This document shows, piece by piece, positions 8,449 through 19,100 of a stretch of 43,521 nucleotides of DNA (within the stretch, counting starts at the first letter, position 1; every line of letters begins with the position of its first letter). The stretch lies in assembly GCA_019677205.1 (NCBI GenBank), contig JAAMXY010001317.1:1-43521 (forward strand), read 5' to 3'. The translations under genes were made by a program, and so were the position numbers. The notes beneath the pieces were generated by a model that had not been told where the DNA came from, did not search any database, and saw only the letters and a list, made by a program, of their open reading frames with translations. The stretch is from Pinguiococcus pyrenoidosus (taxonomy: Eukaryota > Sar > Pinguiophyceae > Pinguiochrysidales > Pinguiochrysidaceae).

Positions 8449-10653
8449 TCACAAGGACTCCGCGTCGTCTTCCGCAGCCCCGGCGACCTCCTCCATCGAG
8501 TCCCGGATGTCCGCAGCTGCTCCATGGAGATCCGAAAAGCTGGGAACCGCACGACCACCTAAGGGTCCGCCGTTCGCCGCCCCGTCTGTGCGGAAGTCCA
8601 GCGCTGAGCCGTCGCCAGCGGCCGCTCGCAGATCAGGCGACGACGCGTGCGCAAACGGATTTGCCGCCGATTCAGCGGCCGTGGCCGGCGCTGCATCGGA
8701 TGCTCCCCCTCCCCACCAGCCCGCGCCCCCGAATCGCTTTTTCCGCCCTCCCTTGCCGGAACTCTCTGCGCTGCTACCCGTTCCTCCCCCCGCTCCTCCA
8801 GCGGCAGAGCTCCGGCGGTCCGGCGTGCTCCCACTTTCCGAGTTCTTGTCGGTGCCATGCGAGCTATCCGCAGCGCTCCAATCGGACTCGATCGCAGCAC
8901 GGCCCCCAAAGACACGCCGTCGAGGAGTCCTCAGGGGCTGCGAGGCTTCTCCCTGGGAACTGCTCTCTGTCACGATGGCGCCTGCCGCGGGCACCGTTCC
9001 CCCAGAGAAGGGGTTTGACGTCGCGCCACCAGGTCCGCCGGGGCCGGCCGGCGCAGGTGCCGGGCTCGTCTCCGGGCTCACACCCGTCTCCGAAGCAGGC
9101 TGGAAAGGATTGGGACTCGTCACGCCAGTCGGGGGCCCAGGCGCGACGTCTTCAGCGGAAACCGGCTCGGACTGGAACGGGTTGGGGCTGGCGATCGCGG
9201 GCTGGGCGGCCGCCGGGGGACTCCCCGGCGGCGGCGCGGGCTGGGCGGCCGTCGGAGGGCTCCCCGGCGGCGGCGCGGGCGTCCTGTTCTTCAAACGGGA
9301 AGAAACTCCGCCTTTGAAGAGCAGGCCCGCTCCGTGAGTCGGCGGCGCGGGCGCCACTGCTGCGGGAGTCCGAGACTCCGGTCTGTCAGGAAATGGGCTA
9401 CTCGACGGACTTTGCGTTCGCTCGTGGAAAGCGATGGTCCTCTTGATCTCGGCTGCCAACCCTGCATTCTGACCCGACGTCCTCCAGTTCCCTGCCTTCA
9501 GGAAGGCCTTGAGGGCTGCATGCGCCGTGAAGGCGTCACCGAAGGCGAGGACCGCGCACGCTGACCGACTCCTGTCGGCTTCCTGCATCCCGTAGACCTT
9601 GACGGCGTCGGAGTCGTCGTTTCCGTAGAACTCCGCATTCTCGACGAGCATTGCCAGCTGCGGTGCGAGACCGTGCAAAAAGTCCTCCTGCCGGAGGTAG
9701 AGCTCCAACCGCGGTCCCTGAGCGACCGCGAAGTAACTCTTCCATGAGAGCATCTGCTTCTTGCGGCAGAAGCCCTGAAAGTGAACCCGATGCGCGAGGA
9801 ACTTCTCGACCCCAGCTTCAGCGTCCTCCATGACGTCCTCAACGTCGTCGCACTCGAGCGAGCCGTCCCCAGCAAAGCGGTCCAGCGTGTGCGCTTGTAT
9901 GGACAAACCTGCGTCCATCAGGCGCCGGGCGGAGAAAAGCGCGTCTACCATCGTGAAGGACGCAACGATGTGCTGCAGCCTGGTATCACTCTCCTGCAGG
10001 GCCTCTTCGACGCGCTCGCAGACCTGCGCAAGACTGGTGTAGTACTCCTTGGCCGCCATGGCGAGCTTGTCGGTGTTGCGGTCGATCCGATGGTTGATGC
10101 GCGAGTCGTCAGGCACCGTCTCATGGGCGATAAACTTCTTCTGCAAGTTCTCCATCTTCTCGACGTAGTACGTGTGCGTCGCCCCCAGGTCCTTCACCTG
10201 CTTCACCGCCCCGTGTATCTCGTCGATCTCTTCCTTCCACTCGTCCAAGTCTCGGCAGACCTGCTCGCGGAGGCTCATGAGGAGATGGTGGCCTGCGCCG
10301 CCCACCGCATGGTGCTGGAAGTACATCTCGTGGCAGCCGCGAAGCGTCGCCGGCATCTGACCCAGCAAGTCCTCATGCAGGTGCACGGCGGAAGGCAGCG
10401 GGATCTCCACTTCGCCGAGGTCCCTTGACGAGTGGAAGAACGCCGCACTGCTGGCCACCACGTTGCGGCCGGCCGCCTGCACCTTGGCCTGCAGCTCCAC
10501 ATACGATCCGACGGCGTTGTTGACGGCCACGATCCGCCGCTGCAGCAAGCACAGCTTGGCGTAAGGAGCCGTGAGCGGCGAATCCTTCTCGGCCGACGAG
10601 ATCAGGCGCTTGTTCGTGTGCTGATTCTGCCGCGGTGTGGTAAACTCCGACAT
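8449..10653 (-). CDS. BAR-like membrane-remodelling protein with C-terminal NPF motifs
   Basis: A 734-residue single-frame protein. The N-terminal 420 residues are mostly predicted helix with long heptad-like stretches (for example CRDLDEWKEEIDEIHGAV and DLGATHTYYVEKMENLQKKF). They resemble a BAR/AH-type dimerisation domain, but sequence alone does not prove the family. The C-terminal 300 residues are Pro/Gly/Ser-rich and disordered. They contain four Asn-Pro-Phe motifs (near residues 490, 515, 548 and 664), the classic ligand for EH domains of endocytic proteins. A BAR-like head plus an NPF tail suggests a clathrin/endocytosis or vesicle-trafficking adaptor. A near-duplicate Pro-rich unit (PAPPPGSPP-x-AAQP) occurs just before the first NPF. 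No intron is needed, though in-frame introns cannot be excluded. It is divergent from the S1 gene and convergent with the RRM gene. Confidence 0.6.
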   Translation of the reverse strand: MSEFTTPRQNQHTNKRLISSAEKDSPLTAPYAKLCLLQRRIVAVNNAVGSYVELQAKVQAAGRNVVASSAAFFHSSRDLGEVEIPLPSAVHLHEDLLGQMPATLRGCHEMYFQHHAVGGAGHHLLMSLREQVCRDLDEWKEEIDEIHGAVKQVKDLGATHTYYVEKMENLQKKFIAHETVPDDSRINHRIDRNTDKLAMAAKEYYTSLAQVCERVEEALQESDTRLQHIVASFTMVDALFSARRLMDAGLSIQAHTLDRFAGDGSLECDDVEDVMEDAEAGVEKFLAHRVHFQGFCRKKQMLSWKSYFAVAQGPRLELYLRQEDFLHGLAPQLAMLVENAEFYGNDDSDAVKVYGMQEADRSRSACAVLAFGDAFTAHAALKAFLKAGNWRTSGQNAGLAAEIKRTIAFHERTQSPSSSPFPDRPESRTPAAVAPAPPTHGAGLLFKGGVSSRLKNRTPAPPPGSPPTAAQPAPPPGSPPAAAQPAIASPNPFQSEPVSAEDVAPGPPTGVTSPNPFQPASETGVSPETSPAPAPAGPGGPGGATSNPFSGGTVPAAGAIVTESSSQGEASQPLRTPRRRVFGGRAAIESDWSAADSSHGTDKNSESGSTPDRRSSAAGGAGGGTGSSAESSGKGGRKKRFGGAGWWGGGASDAAPATAAESAANPFAHASSPDLRAAAGDGSALDFRTDGAANGGPLGGRAVPSFSDLHGAAADIRDSMEEVAGAAEDDAESL

Positions 10654-11228
10654 CCTCCCTTCAGAAGTTTGAGTGCAGAGGAGAGCGCCTCCAAAACCTG
10701 ATGGAAGATACAGTCCAAAGGCGCCGAACCGCCGCCTTCGTCTGCAATTACTAAAGCGTTACGAGAGCGGGCGCCACCCGCCGCACAGTGAAGAAACAGA
10801 GCGACTTGTTCTGCCCGGCGGCACCTCAGAATCACAGTGACGGGGGGGGAGACTGAAGAAGAGGATCTGGAGAGAAAAAAGGAACTGTGGCGCCGATGTG
10901 TAGAAAGTTACACAAAGTTTTCGGCGGGAAAAGCGGCAAAACGAAAGGCATCTCCTCCATGATTGGTTGGACTCTTGTGTTTTAATATTTTACATCGCGA
11001 AACCTTCCCTTTATTCGATTCTATCATACGTCATATGGAGTTGAACTTTCATATGTGTAATATATTAAATTTTAAAAACGATACTTATTCTATTATTGAC
11101 ATCACATAGAGATATGTTTCATGTTTCAAAATACTTTTGAAATGCTTCTGACGAAGTTTCGCTGGTTTGAAGAACGCGCCATTTTCCCCCACTGTCTGTC
11201 CCGCGTTTTCCCGCCTTCTCATCGTAGC
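10654..11228. promoter_or_regulatory. Divergent intergenic region with two E2F-like boxes and an AT-rich core
   Basis: This 575-bp spacer lies between the head-to-head BAR-like and S1-domain genes. An E2F-like box ggcgggaaaa lies at 10923-10932, and its reverse complement ttttcccgcc at 11206-11215, only 14 bp before the S1 ATG. Between them, about 10975-11130 is strikingly AT-rich compared with its surroundings. It includes runs such as taatatattaaattttaaaa. Confidence 0.5.
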
Positions 11229-12797
11229 ATGTGGCCCAAACGCCACTGGAAGGCCAGTTCCTTGCTGCTGGTGCTGCTTGGCGTGCAGCTCGCGACGCGC
11301 ACGCAGAGCTTCCTACCCGGCCGGGGCGCCGCCAGGCCGGTGGCGCTGTCTCCGCTGCGCCTGTCCAGCTTCGAAGAGCTGGGAGAGGACGGCAAGCGCC
11401 GCCGCATTGATCATGGGAGCTCTCCGAGCAAGCGAGCGAAGAAACCGCTGAGTAAATCCGCAGAAAAGCGCAAGCTGAACCAACAGCTGGAGAAGGACGG
11501 CAAGTTGCCCGACTGGGAGAGACAGCTGCGGGCGTTGAACCGGCGGAAGGCCGCCTCCCAGCACCGGACGCGCTTCGACACCGCGCCTGGCAAGCGCAAG
11601 GTGAAGACGCACCGGAAGTTCATGAGCCACTTCCAGAAGAAGTGGAAGGAAGAGGCCTCCGTGCTGGACATGAGCTCCCGCCGAGAGAACAGCACCGCTC
11701 TGGCAGACGTGCCGCTGGAGAGTCTGCTCCAAGGGGAGGTGCTCAAGCTGGAGCGCTTCGGCGCCTGGCTCGACGTGGGGGCAGAGGTGCCAGGACTGCT
11801 GCACATCAAGGACATCCGAGACGATGTCTTCGTGGAGTACGTCGCCGACGAACTCCAGGTCGGCCAGGTGCTGCCCGTGTACGCCAAGTACTGCGATCCG
11901 GAGAACAAGAAGCTCGGGCTGCGAGGGTACGAAAAGAAGGACAAGGCCGCTCAGGAGCTCGAGGAAGACTACATCCCCATGGACCAGCGGATCCCGGTGG
12001 TCGACATTCCCGTCGGGCTGGAGGTCAGTGGGAAGATTCGCAAGGTGTCGAACTTCGGAGCCTACGTCGATTTCGGGAGCGTTGTGGAGGGGTTCCTTCA
12101 CATCAAGGAGGTGCCTGATCGCGAAGTGGGGCAAAAACCTCGTGACCTCTTCACCACCGGCCAGGTGCTCTCTCCTCTGTACGTGGACGATGTTGACGAG
12201 CAGCGCCAGCGGATCAAGCTCACGATGGAGAAGAAGGAATACATGTTCTCTCTGGAGGACCTCGAGTACGGAGAAGAGCCAAACCGCGAGGGAGAGCTGG
12301 ACCTTGGTGCTGCGGACGAAGCGATGATTTGGAGCGACGAAGACGCGCTCGAGGACCAGGACGCAGAGGTCATCGCACTTGATCAGGGCTCGCTGGAGAT
12401 GGCCTTCGAGCGAGGCGACGAGGGCGAAAGCGAGGGCGACGAGGCCGGGCAGGAAGAGGATTCGAGGGTCTGGACCTTCAGTGTGGGCGCCTCAGGGATG
12501 ACAGGCAGCGCCGATCTACCCCTGCCAGGTCTGGAGAGCGAAGTTTCTTCAGAAGAAGCTGAACTGCATAGGTTCGCGGACGAGCCCGAGGCCGAAGGCG
12601 ACTCTGACGAAGATGGCCGTGGATATGAGAATGAGGACGAAGCGAACGATGGGGGCGAAGGGAGCGCTGGCAGGGAGCAGAAGCTCCGGCGGCAGTCCAG
12701 ATCGGGCAAGGAGATCAGCAAGGATGTGTCAGTGGAGGGAATACGACGCGGGCAGGAGATTGTCGTTCACGACTACAAGGACGAGTACGACGCGTAA
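11229..12797 (+). CDS. Plastid-targeted protein with two S1 RNA-binding domains
   Basis: A 522-residue single-exon protein, probably acting on RNA or ribosomes inside the plastid. It starts with a signal peptide (MWPKRHWKASSLLLVLLGVQ). After this comes TQS|FLPGRGAARP, a Phe at the expected cleavage point followed by a basic stretch, as in bipartite plastid leaders of complex red plastids. Residues 75-150 are very basic (KKPLSKSAEKRKLNQ). S1 domain 1 spans about 164-240 (GEVLKLERFGAWLDVG...GLLHIKDI). S1 domain 2 spans about 258-335 (GKIRKVSNFGAYVDFG...GFLHIKEV). The remainder (340-522) is acidic and probably disordered. Tandem S1 domains also occur in plastid EF-Ts polyproteins and ribosomal protein S1, but no EF-Ts domain is visible. 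An in-frame ATG at 11121 would put residues before the signal peptide, so 11229 is preferred. Confidence 0.8.
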   Translation: MWPKRHWKASSLLLVLLGVQLATRTQSFLPGRGAARPVALSPLRLSSFEELGEDGKRRRIDHGSSPSKRAKKPLSKSAEKRKLNQQLEKDGKLPDWERQLRALNRRKAASQHRTRFDTAPGKRKVKTHRKFMSHFQKKWKEEASVLDMSSRRENSTALADVPLESLLQGEVLKLERFGAWLDVGAEVPGLLHIKDIRDDVFVEYVADELQVGQVLPVYAKYCDPENKKLGLRGYEKKDKAAQELEEDYIPMDQRIPVVDIPVGLEVSGKIRKVSNFGAYVDFGSVVEGFLHIKEVPDREVGQKPRDLFTTGQVLSPLYVDDVDEQRQRIKLTMEKKEYMFSLEDLEYGEEPNREGELDLGAADEAMIWSDEDALEDQDAEVIALDQGSLEMAFERGDEGESEGDEAGQEEDSRVWTFSVGASGMTGSADLPLPGLESEVSSEEAELHRFADEPEAEGDSDEDGRGYENEDEANDGGEGSAGREQKLRRQSRSGKEISKDVSVEGIRRGQEIVVHDYKDEYDA

Positions 12798-13188
12798 CAA
12801 CCTTTCGTCCTTGTTTTTCCAAGATGGTGTCTTTCCATGGTGGCTGTGGCTGTGGCTGTGGCCGTGGATCCATGCTTGCAGGCACATCAGTGAGGTGTGA
12901 GACGCGGAGCGGACGCGCCAGGGCGCTGCGGATTTGCCATGCGGATTTGCCACGCGGATTCAGAAGGGGCTTGAACGGGCATTGGGACGTCCTCATCCTC
13001 TGCAACACACTGATCACGCCGCGTTGTTAAGCGAATCCCAACAGTCTAGCAGTCATACACTCAGTCCGGTCGCCCAGCGCGCCCCGCTCATTTCGATCAC
13101 GCAGCAACCTAAGGTCACTTGCCCTTGACATTCATACTGCACCAACGATTTACGCTCTGCTAGCGCTACCTAGCTCTATTCGCTACCG
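12798..13188. other. Convergent intergenic region, no gene seen
   Basis: This 391-bp region lies between the stops of the S1 gene (plus) and the CDPK gene (minus), so it probably contains both 3' ends. A short direct repeat (tggctg, about four copies) lies at 12840-12867. No open frame with a recognisable domain was found. Confidence 0.5.
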
Positions 13189-14782
13189 CTATCGCTTGTA
13201 GTCCCCCTCGGGGAGCACGGCGCTTTCCGAGTGGATCTCCGCTGCGTGCTTCTCAATGTGGACGAGTTCTTCCTTCAAACCAGCCCGCATGTATGCCTTG
13301 AACTCTTCAAAGTCAATCTTCCCGTTGCCCTTGGTGTCGGCGGCTTCGATCATGTCGTCGACCACCTTCTTGTCATATTCCGATCCCAGGAGGTCCCGAA
13401 GGTTCTGCTTGGTGATGTACTGGCTGTCGTCGGAATCCAGCCGATCGAAGGCTTCGAGAAGCTGCTCCTCTTGAATCTCGAGCTTCATCTCCACCGTGGC
13501 CGCCAGGAACTCCATGTAGTGAACTTTCCCGCTCGCATCCATGTCCAGCATGTGGAAAAGCCGCTCCACTTCCTCCGTGTTGATGCTCGACGACCGCAGA
13601 GCGTCATGGAACTCCTCAATGCTGATGGTGCCGTCCATTTCAGTGTCGAACTTCATAAAAGCGCTGCGCAGAGCACTGAGCTCGTACGAGGGGGCGCTGT
13701 GGGCGATCACCATAAGCGCCGTTCGCTTCAGCTTCGAGTAGGTCCCGAACTTCTGAATCTGAAAGACGATGTCGTCGTTGGGCGGAATCTCCGCGGCTTC
13801 CTTGGAGGTATTGCCTCTTATCCACGCGTGGTCGATGGCCTGTTGCGCGGTCATCCGCCGCGTCGGATCAACCTTCAGGAGCCCGTCGATGAACCGACGG
13901 ACCGTGTCGCTCGTGCTCGGCCAAGGGTGCCCGCCGTAGGTGTAGTCGGCGGTGCTGATGGCTCTTAGCAGGTTGTACTCGCTCGAGGTGTCGAAGGGCA
14001 TCCGCTCGGACAAGAGCATGTACGTCACGACGCCGATGGACCAGAGGTCGCACGCCTGCGTGTACGCGCCGCGGGCGACTTCTGGCGCCATGCTGTAGAG
14101 GGTGCCAACGACGTCGTGCATGCGTTTGCCGCGCCGATACTTCTTGCTGAGGCCAAAGTCGATGAGCTTGACGGGCGAGTCCAGGTCGGGGGTCACGAAC
14201 ATGACATTCTCGAACTTGATGTCCCGGTGCACGATCTCGCGGCTGTGCATGTAGTTGATCGCGGAGAGGACCTGCCGAATGATGTTGGACGCCTCCGCCT
14301 CCGAGTACGGATGCCGCGCGTACAGGTCTCCTCCGCTGCAGCACTCCATGATGATGGTGATCTGCCGCCGGCCCGAGATCGTCTCAACGAGCCGCACGAT
14401 GTGCGGATTGTCCATCTCGCGAAGCACGTTGATCTCGTTCTGCATCTCGGCCACCATGCTCTCGTCGCTCAGGCGCTGCAATTGGATCATCTTCGCCGCG
14501 TACAGCTCCTTGTTCTTCTTCGACCGCACCAGGCGCACGCTTCCCATGCTGCCCTCGCCCAAGGTCTGCGGAAGAGCATCGGGCAAAGGACGCCCCATAA
14601 GTCTCGGGCCCGACGGTGTTTGCGGTGTGTGGAATCTGCGAAGCGGAGCAGTTGAGGCTGCGCCCACGCACCTTCTCGATCGCGTAGAGCTTGGCCAGCG
14701 TAATTCGCGTTCGCGAGCGAGCGAGGTTCCCGCGCAAGTCATGGACGGCCGTCGACTGGAGGCTCGAATGGTTGCACCCCAT
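13189..14782 (-). CDS. Calcium-dependent protein kinase (CDPK), N-myristoylated
   Basis: Serine/threonine kinase activated directly by calcium through fused calmodulin-like EF-hands. Exons are 14782-14672 and 14565-13189, with a 106-nt GT-AG intron at phase 0, giving 495 residues. Exon 1 begins MGCNHSS: Gly2 for myristoylation and Cys3 for palmitoylation, so membrane attachment is likely. The junction reads LYAIEK|TLGEGSMGSV, restoring the kinase P-loop. Kinase residues are K62 (YAAK), D152 (HRDIKFEN) and D173 (DFGLSKKY), then MAPE. An autoinhibitory junction (SKLKRTALMVIA) follows. Four EF-hands start at 344 (DTEMDG), 378 (DMDASG), 414 (DSDDSQ) and 447 (DTKGNG). The third has Asn instead of Glu at the last loop position and may bind calcium weakly. 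The HUWE1-like gene lies upstream in head-to-head orientation. Confidence 0.92.
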
Positions 14783-16100
14783 CCAGCCACGCGAGTTCAC
14801 TTGCTGCCTTCGCTTCCGGAGCGCCGCTTGCAGCAAGAGAAAAGAGGTGTCTACGCCGCCTACAAAGGATGCGCAGAGACCGAGGGGTGAGGCCCTTGGT
14901 GTTCCCGGACCAATGATTCGGCGCCGCAGGGGCCGCCCCTGAAAGCTCGGGGCAGATTCACTACGCAGAGCTCGGCAGTTGGGAGACGCCGCGGTACGTA
15001 CGGTGGAGAAGTAGCTACTGCGCACGCCGCTGCTTCCGCGGAAGCTGTCGGTGACTTGGGAGGCGGTCTAAGGAGGCCGAGAGTGCCCGCTACCGCGTGC
15101 TCCGTGGGCTCCGTGCCACCGAAGCGCGCCAAAATTGGGGGCCGTCCTCCTGGCGGGGAGACAAAAGAACATCAATTGCACAGAAAAGAATGTTGGAAAG
15201 CAAAGAGAGTAGTTTCCCTGTGAAGTGGGCGGGTAACGCAGCAGCCGTTTCGAATTCTGTACTTCTCATTCTGCAGCCCGCCGCGGATTGGTGGTATTAA
15301 AGGTTTGAAATGGCGAAGACTGGAAAGCGGGCTCGTAGATTGGCTATAGCAGATGCGTTTCAAAGCACGGAACCAGCCCGAGCTTGAAGCTCCGTGCTTC
15401 AATCGTCCTGAAGCATGCGGGGATAGACGTCCCCGCCTTCCTGAGCCATAGAGCCGAGCCACGGGGTACCTAACCGTCAGCGATTGGTTCCCGCGCGTCG
15501 CTGGGAGCTGGCTAGTCGCGGCCTCCGATTCCCGGGTGAGGACGAAACGCCCCCTGTTCAAACAAGTTCAAATCGACGAATCCATGTTTCACCCCCCTTC
15601 CCAATATCCCGCTCAAGATCTCTTGTTTTGAGGGGCGGGGGGGGAAACTCGGCAAGGCGCTCCTCTGTTGGCGTGTGTGGTGTGCGAGGAGCGCAGCAAA
15701 GTGGGAAAGACCCGCCCGCGGCTCGGAGGACGAAAGACTTCCCGTCCCGCTGCTTCAGAAGGTCACCAGCGCCTCTCCGGGCCGCAGCTCACGTCCCACT
15801 TGTTGCGACGACTTGCTCTCGAGGCTTGGACATCCCGCCTCGGGTCACGCCTCGTGCGCCGGCGGTGACGCGCGAAGCCACGCGCGGCGTTCGCGAAGGC
15901 GCCGGATAGGATCTGGTCTCTCCCTTGGATCCACCCGCGGCGCCGAGGCGCGCGGCGAGGCTTTGCGGTCAGCCAGGCCCTCGCCATCGCGCAGCGCTCG
16001 AACGGGAGAGCGCATCGAAGCGGCGGAGCGCGAAGGAGTCGGGAACGGGGCCTTCGCGCCGGATTCCGACGGGTCCGAGGCCGCCGTTTGAAGGCGCACC
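14783..16100. promoter_or_regulatory. Divergent intergenic region between the CDPK and the HECT ligase
   Basis: This 1.3-kb spacer, the longest in the window, separates two head-to-head genes and should contain both promoters and leaders. Open frames in it show no domain. Inverted repeats between 15363 and 15436 could fold into two adjacent stem-loops. A G-run of eight lies near 15636. No tRNA-like or known ncRNA consensus was recognised. Confidence 0.45.
15363..15436. other. Two adjacent inverted repeats, possible structured RNA or regulatory element
   Basis: aagcacgga (15363-15371) pairs perfectly with tccgtgctt (15391-15399). Then gcgggga (15417-15423) pairs with tccccgc (15430-15436). 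The paired stems lie between divergent promoters. No known family was recognised, so a chance occurrence in GC-rich DNA cannot be excluded. Confidence 0.3.
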
Positions 16101-19100
16101 ATGCGAATCCCTCGTGCGCCGCAACTGCAGAGCTCTACGAACGTCAACGAGTCGACGGTGTCCAGAAGGCTCCGCGAGCAGCTCCTCGCAGATGCGGCGT
16201 CTGTCGAGGGCCTCATGGCCGCCATCCGGCAGGTCACCATCTGGCCGGTGGACGAGCTGGTGGACTTGGAGCACTGGAGCGCAGTGCTGGACAAGTTGGA
16301 CGAGCTGATCGACGCGATCCTCGGCTCGTATCCAGAGCTGATTCTGATCTGGGATGACAAGCCCGTCGCCGCCCCGGCCTCGCCGATAGCGCTGCGCGAC
16401 AAACCCGAGGTGTATCTTTGCGAGGTGCTCCGCTTCTCGACGCTGCTGCTGGCGAATTCGCTGCGCAAGCACGTCTACAAGTCTGTCAACCACCTCTCCA
16501 ATCTGCTGGCCTGCGTCTCGGAGGAGGTGGCCGAGGCCGCCTTGCAGACGCTCAGCGTGCTGGCGCCCAAGCCTTCGTACCACCGGCTCATGGTCGACGA
16601 GACCTACAACCATACCACGGGCATCCGCAAGCACTCGTACCTCCCGGCAAAGGTGCTGGTGCTTGCGCAAGGCTGGGGAAACGCTGGCCAAGGCCTCGGC
16701 CTGAACGAGGCGATCTCCCTGGACACCAGACATGGCGCCGACGCAGCGGAGCTGGCCACCTCCGCCACGCTTCATCCCGCCTACGGCGACCTCGAGTTTG
16801 AGTTCTTCGACGCAGCATCCGGTGCGGGGGAAGGAAGGATGACGGTCCTGCGCATTCCGGCGGGACAGCTGACCTCGCAGTCGAGCGCGGATCTCTACCG
16901 GGCGCTGCTGCGCGAGCACGCGATTCCGGAGCGGAAGCGGTTCGCGCTCCTGGCCCGGATCCGCGTCAGCCGCAAGTTTGCAACGAAGGAGAGCAGACTT
17001 AGCGGGGTGACCTGCCGGCTGCAAGCCCTGCTTACCGCGGTGAACTCCCATCCGAACAACAATGCGCTCAACAACTACTTCACGGCGCAGCCGGAGCTCG
17101 TCCACGAGTTGGTCAGCCTCATTCAGCCGCAGGCCGGCCCGGAAGGGCCCCCGCTGGCATTGCGCGTCCTTGCGATGGAGATCCTCAGAGATCTGATTGG
17201 GGCGCAGCAGCCTCGCAGCGTCGATGGGCTATCCGTGAGGCACGTGAACGTCCTGCAGGAGCTCGGGGTTGCCCGGGGCCACTTCACGGGGCTCCTGCCC
17301 AGCCTCATTCGGCAGAGCGTCGCGTCCCTCACCGCATCCACGGCTGCCGCTGACGACGGCTCTGCGGGTGCCGAGAATCTGGCAGGCGGCGCGGACCCGA
17401 AGACCTTCGATATGAGTGTTGGGCTGAGCTTCGTGGAGGCCATTGGGTCGCCCAACTCCAGCGTGTATCAGGGCTCCGGGGAGTATCAGTACCTGGAAGC
17501 GCTGTTCTCCCTGCTGCTCAACATCACGAGCGACAGCACGGGGGCCGGCGCGATGAACGACTCCGGCATTCTTAGCGGCCTGCTCGCCCTGGTGCAGCAC
17601 TCGGGAAGTCCCATCGGGTCGCTGACGCTCTCCCAGTCCAGATTCGTGCTCGTGCAAGTGATCTACGCGATCGAGAACACGGTCCTGACCTACTACGGGG
17701 CGGCGACGGTCTTCCGCGATCTGAACGGCGCGGTCACGTTCGCGAATCGCCTTGAGCTTGAAGTGGATGCGTGCCTGAGCGCAAGGCAGGTGGCCTCGAG
17801 CTCGGACGGGGCCGCGTCCGAGGGGCCGTACGCCCACCTGATCTTGATCAACACCATCATCACCATTCTCACTTCCATGCAGCAGTTTCAGGGGGCGCCG
17901 CCAACCGCCGGCTCTGACCTCCTGCGGAACACAAGCATGGCGAATAGCCTCCTCAAGATCTTCCAGAACAGCGAGTACTTCGGAAGCCTCGTCGTCGGTG
18001 GAGCCATTGCCGTGATCACGGAGACGCTCAACGATGATCCAAGCTGTATCACCTTTGCGCACGATGCCGGCCTGGCCGGTGCCTTCCTGGATGCGCTGCG
18101 AGAGGGCCGCCTGCAGCCCAGTGTGGACATCATCTGCGGCGTTCCGAGCCTGCTCCACGTGCTCGCATTGCCAAGCAGCAACGCCCAGAAGGTGAAGGAG
18201 GCGCAGCCGTTTGATGCGTATTTCAATCTGCTCTTCAAGGAGAGAACGGGGACCAGTATACGCTATGTGGCCTCGGACGTCCCGAACCAGGTTGGCTCCG
18301 CGCTCGAGGATCTTATGCGGAGCGTCAGCGAACTGCACATGGACTGTATGGCGGCTCTCGTGCGAGTCCTCAAGGGAGCTTCGTCCCGGATCGAAGCCCT
18401 GCAAATGGAGCTGGCTTCGCTCTCCTCGACCGAGGGCTACGGAGCCGACGACCGACTGGCGAAAGAAGTGGAGATCACGTCCTGGTTCCGCGGGGTCACG
18501 TTCATCCTCGAGATCGTGGAGCCGTTGATGAATCGGGAGAACCAGAGCGACGGCAGCTTCCTGGCCCAGGACGGCTTGTCCGAGCTGCTTCGCCTGATGG
18601 GCCACCTGATACCAAATACGAGCTCCATCGCACATTCCCTGTCCTTCTGCCACGACAAGTTCCTGAACTACGGCAACGCATACTATCCGGCGGCGGCAGC
18701 GCTGGCCCACGCCACGAAGGCGCTCGCTGGGCAGCAGCCACAGAAGGTGTTGAAAGCTCTGCTTGACCGACTGGGCGCCCTGCTTGACGATATTCAGAGC
18801 TCCGTCAAGCAGCTCAACAGTGCGCTCGCCAGCTGTGAGGACTGGGCCGAGGAACCCAGCGAACGGGGTCCAGCTGCGACGAAGGGCGCAGACGCCGCGG
18901 GCGAGTTCGACGACCTCCAAGGCGTGCTCACGAGGCTCCCGGACCTCAGCTTTCATCAGCTCCGGCAGGGCAGTGAGGGAGGCAAGACGCCAAGCCAGGC
19001 TGAAGAAGAGGCGACGAAGCGCTATGTGGGCCTCCTCCGGCAGCTGGCCCATCTGGAGTGGCTGCTCCAGCTCCTGGCAGATGGCGTGAAGGCTGCGTTG

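Noticed and set aside
8016-9337. Plus-strand open frames of about 400 codons overlapping the BAR-like gene
   Set aside because: Pro/Ser/Arg-rich shadow frames. The RRM gene ends at 8334 after splicing, and the minus strand holds the NPF-bearing protein.
14790-15936. tRNA, snRNA or other known ncRNA in the CDPK-HECT spacer
   Set aside because: Stem-loops exist, but no tRNA B-box, Sm site or other consensus could be matched by eye.
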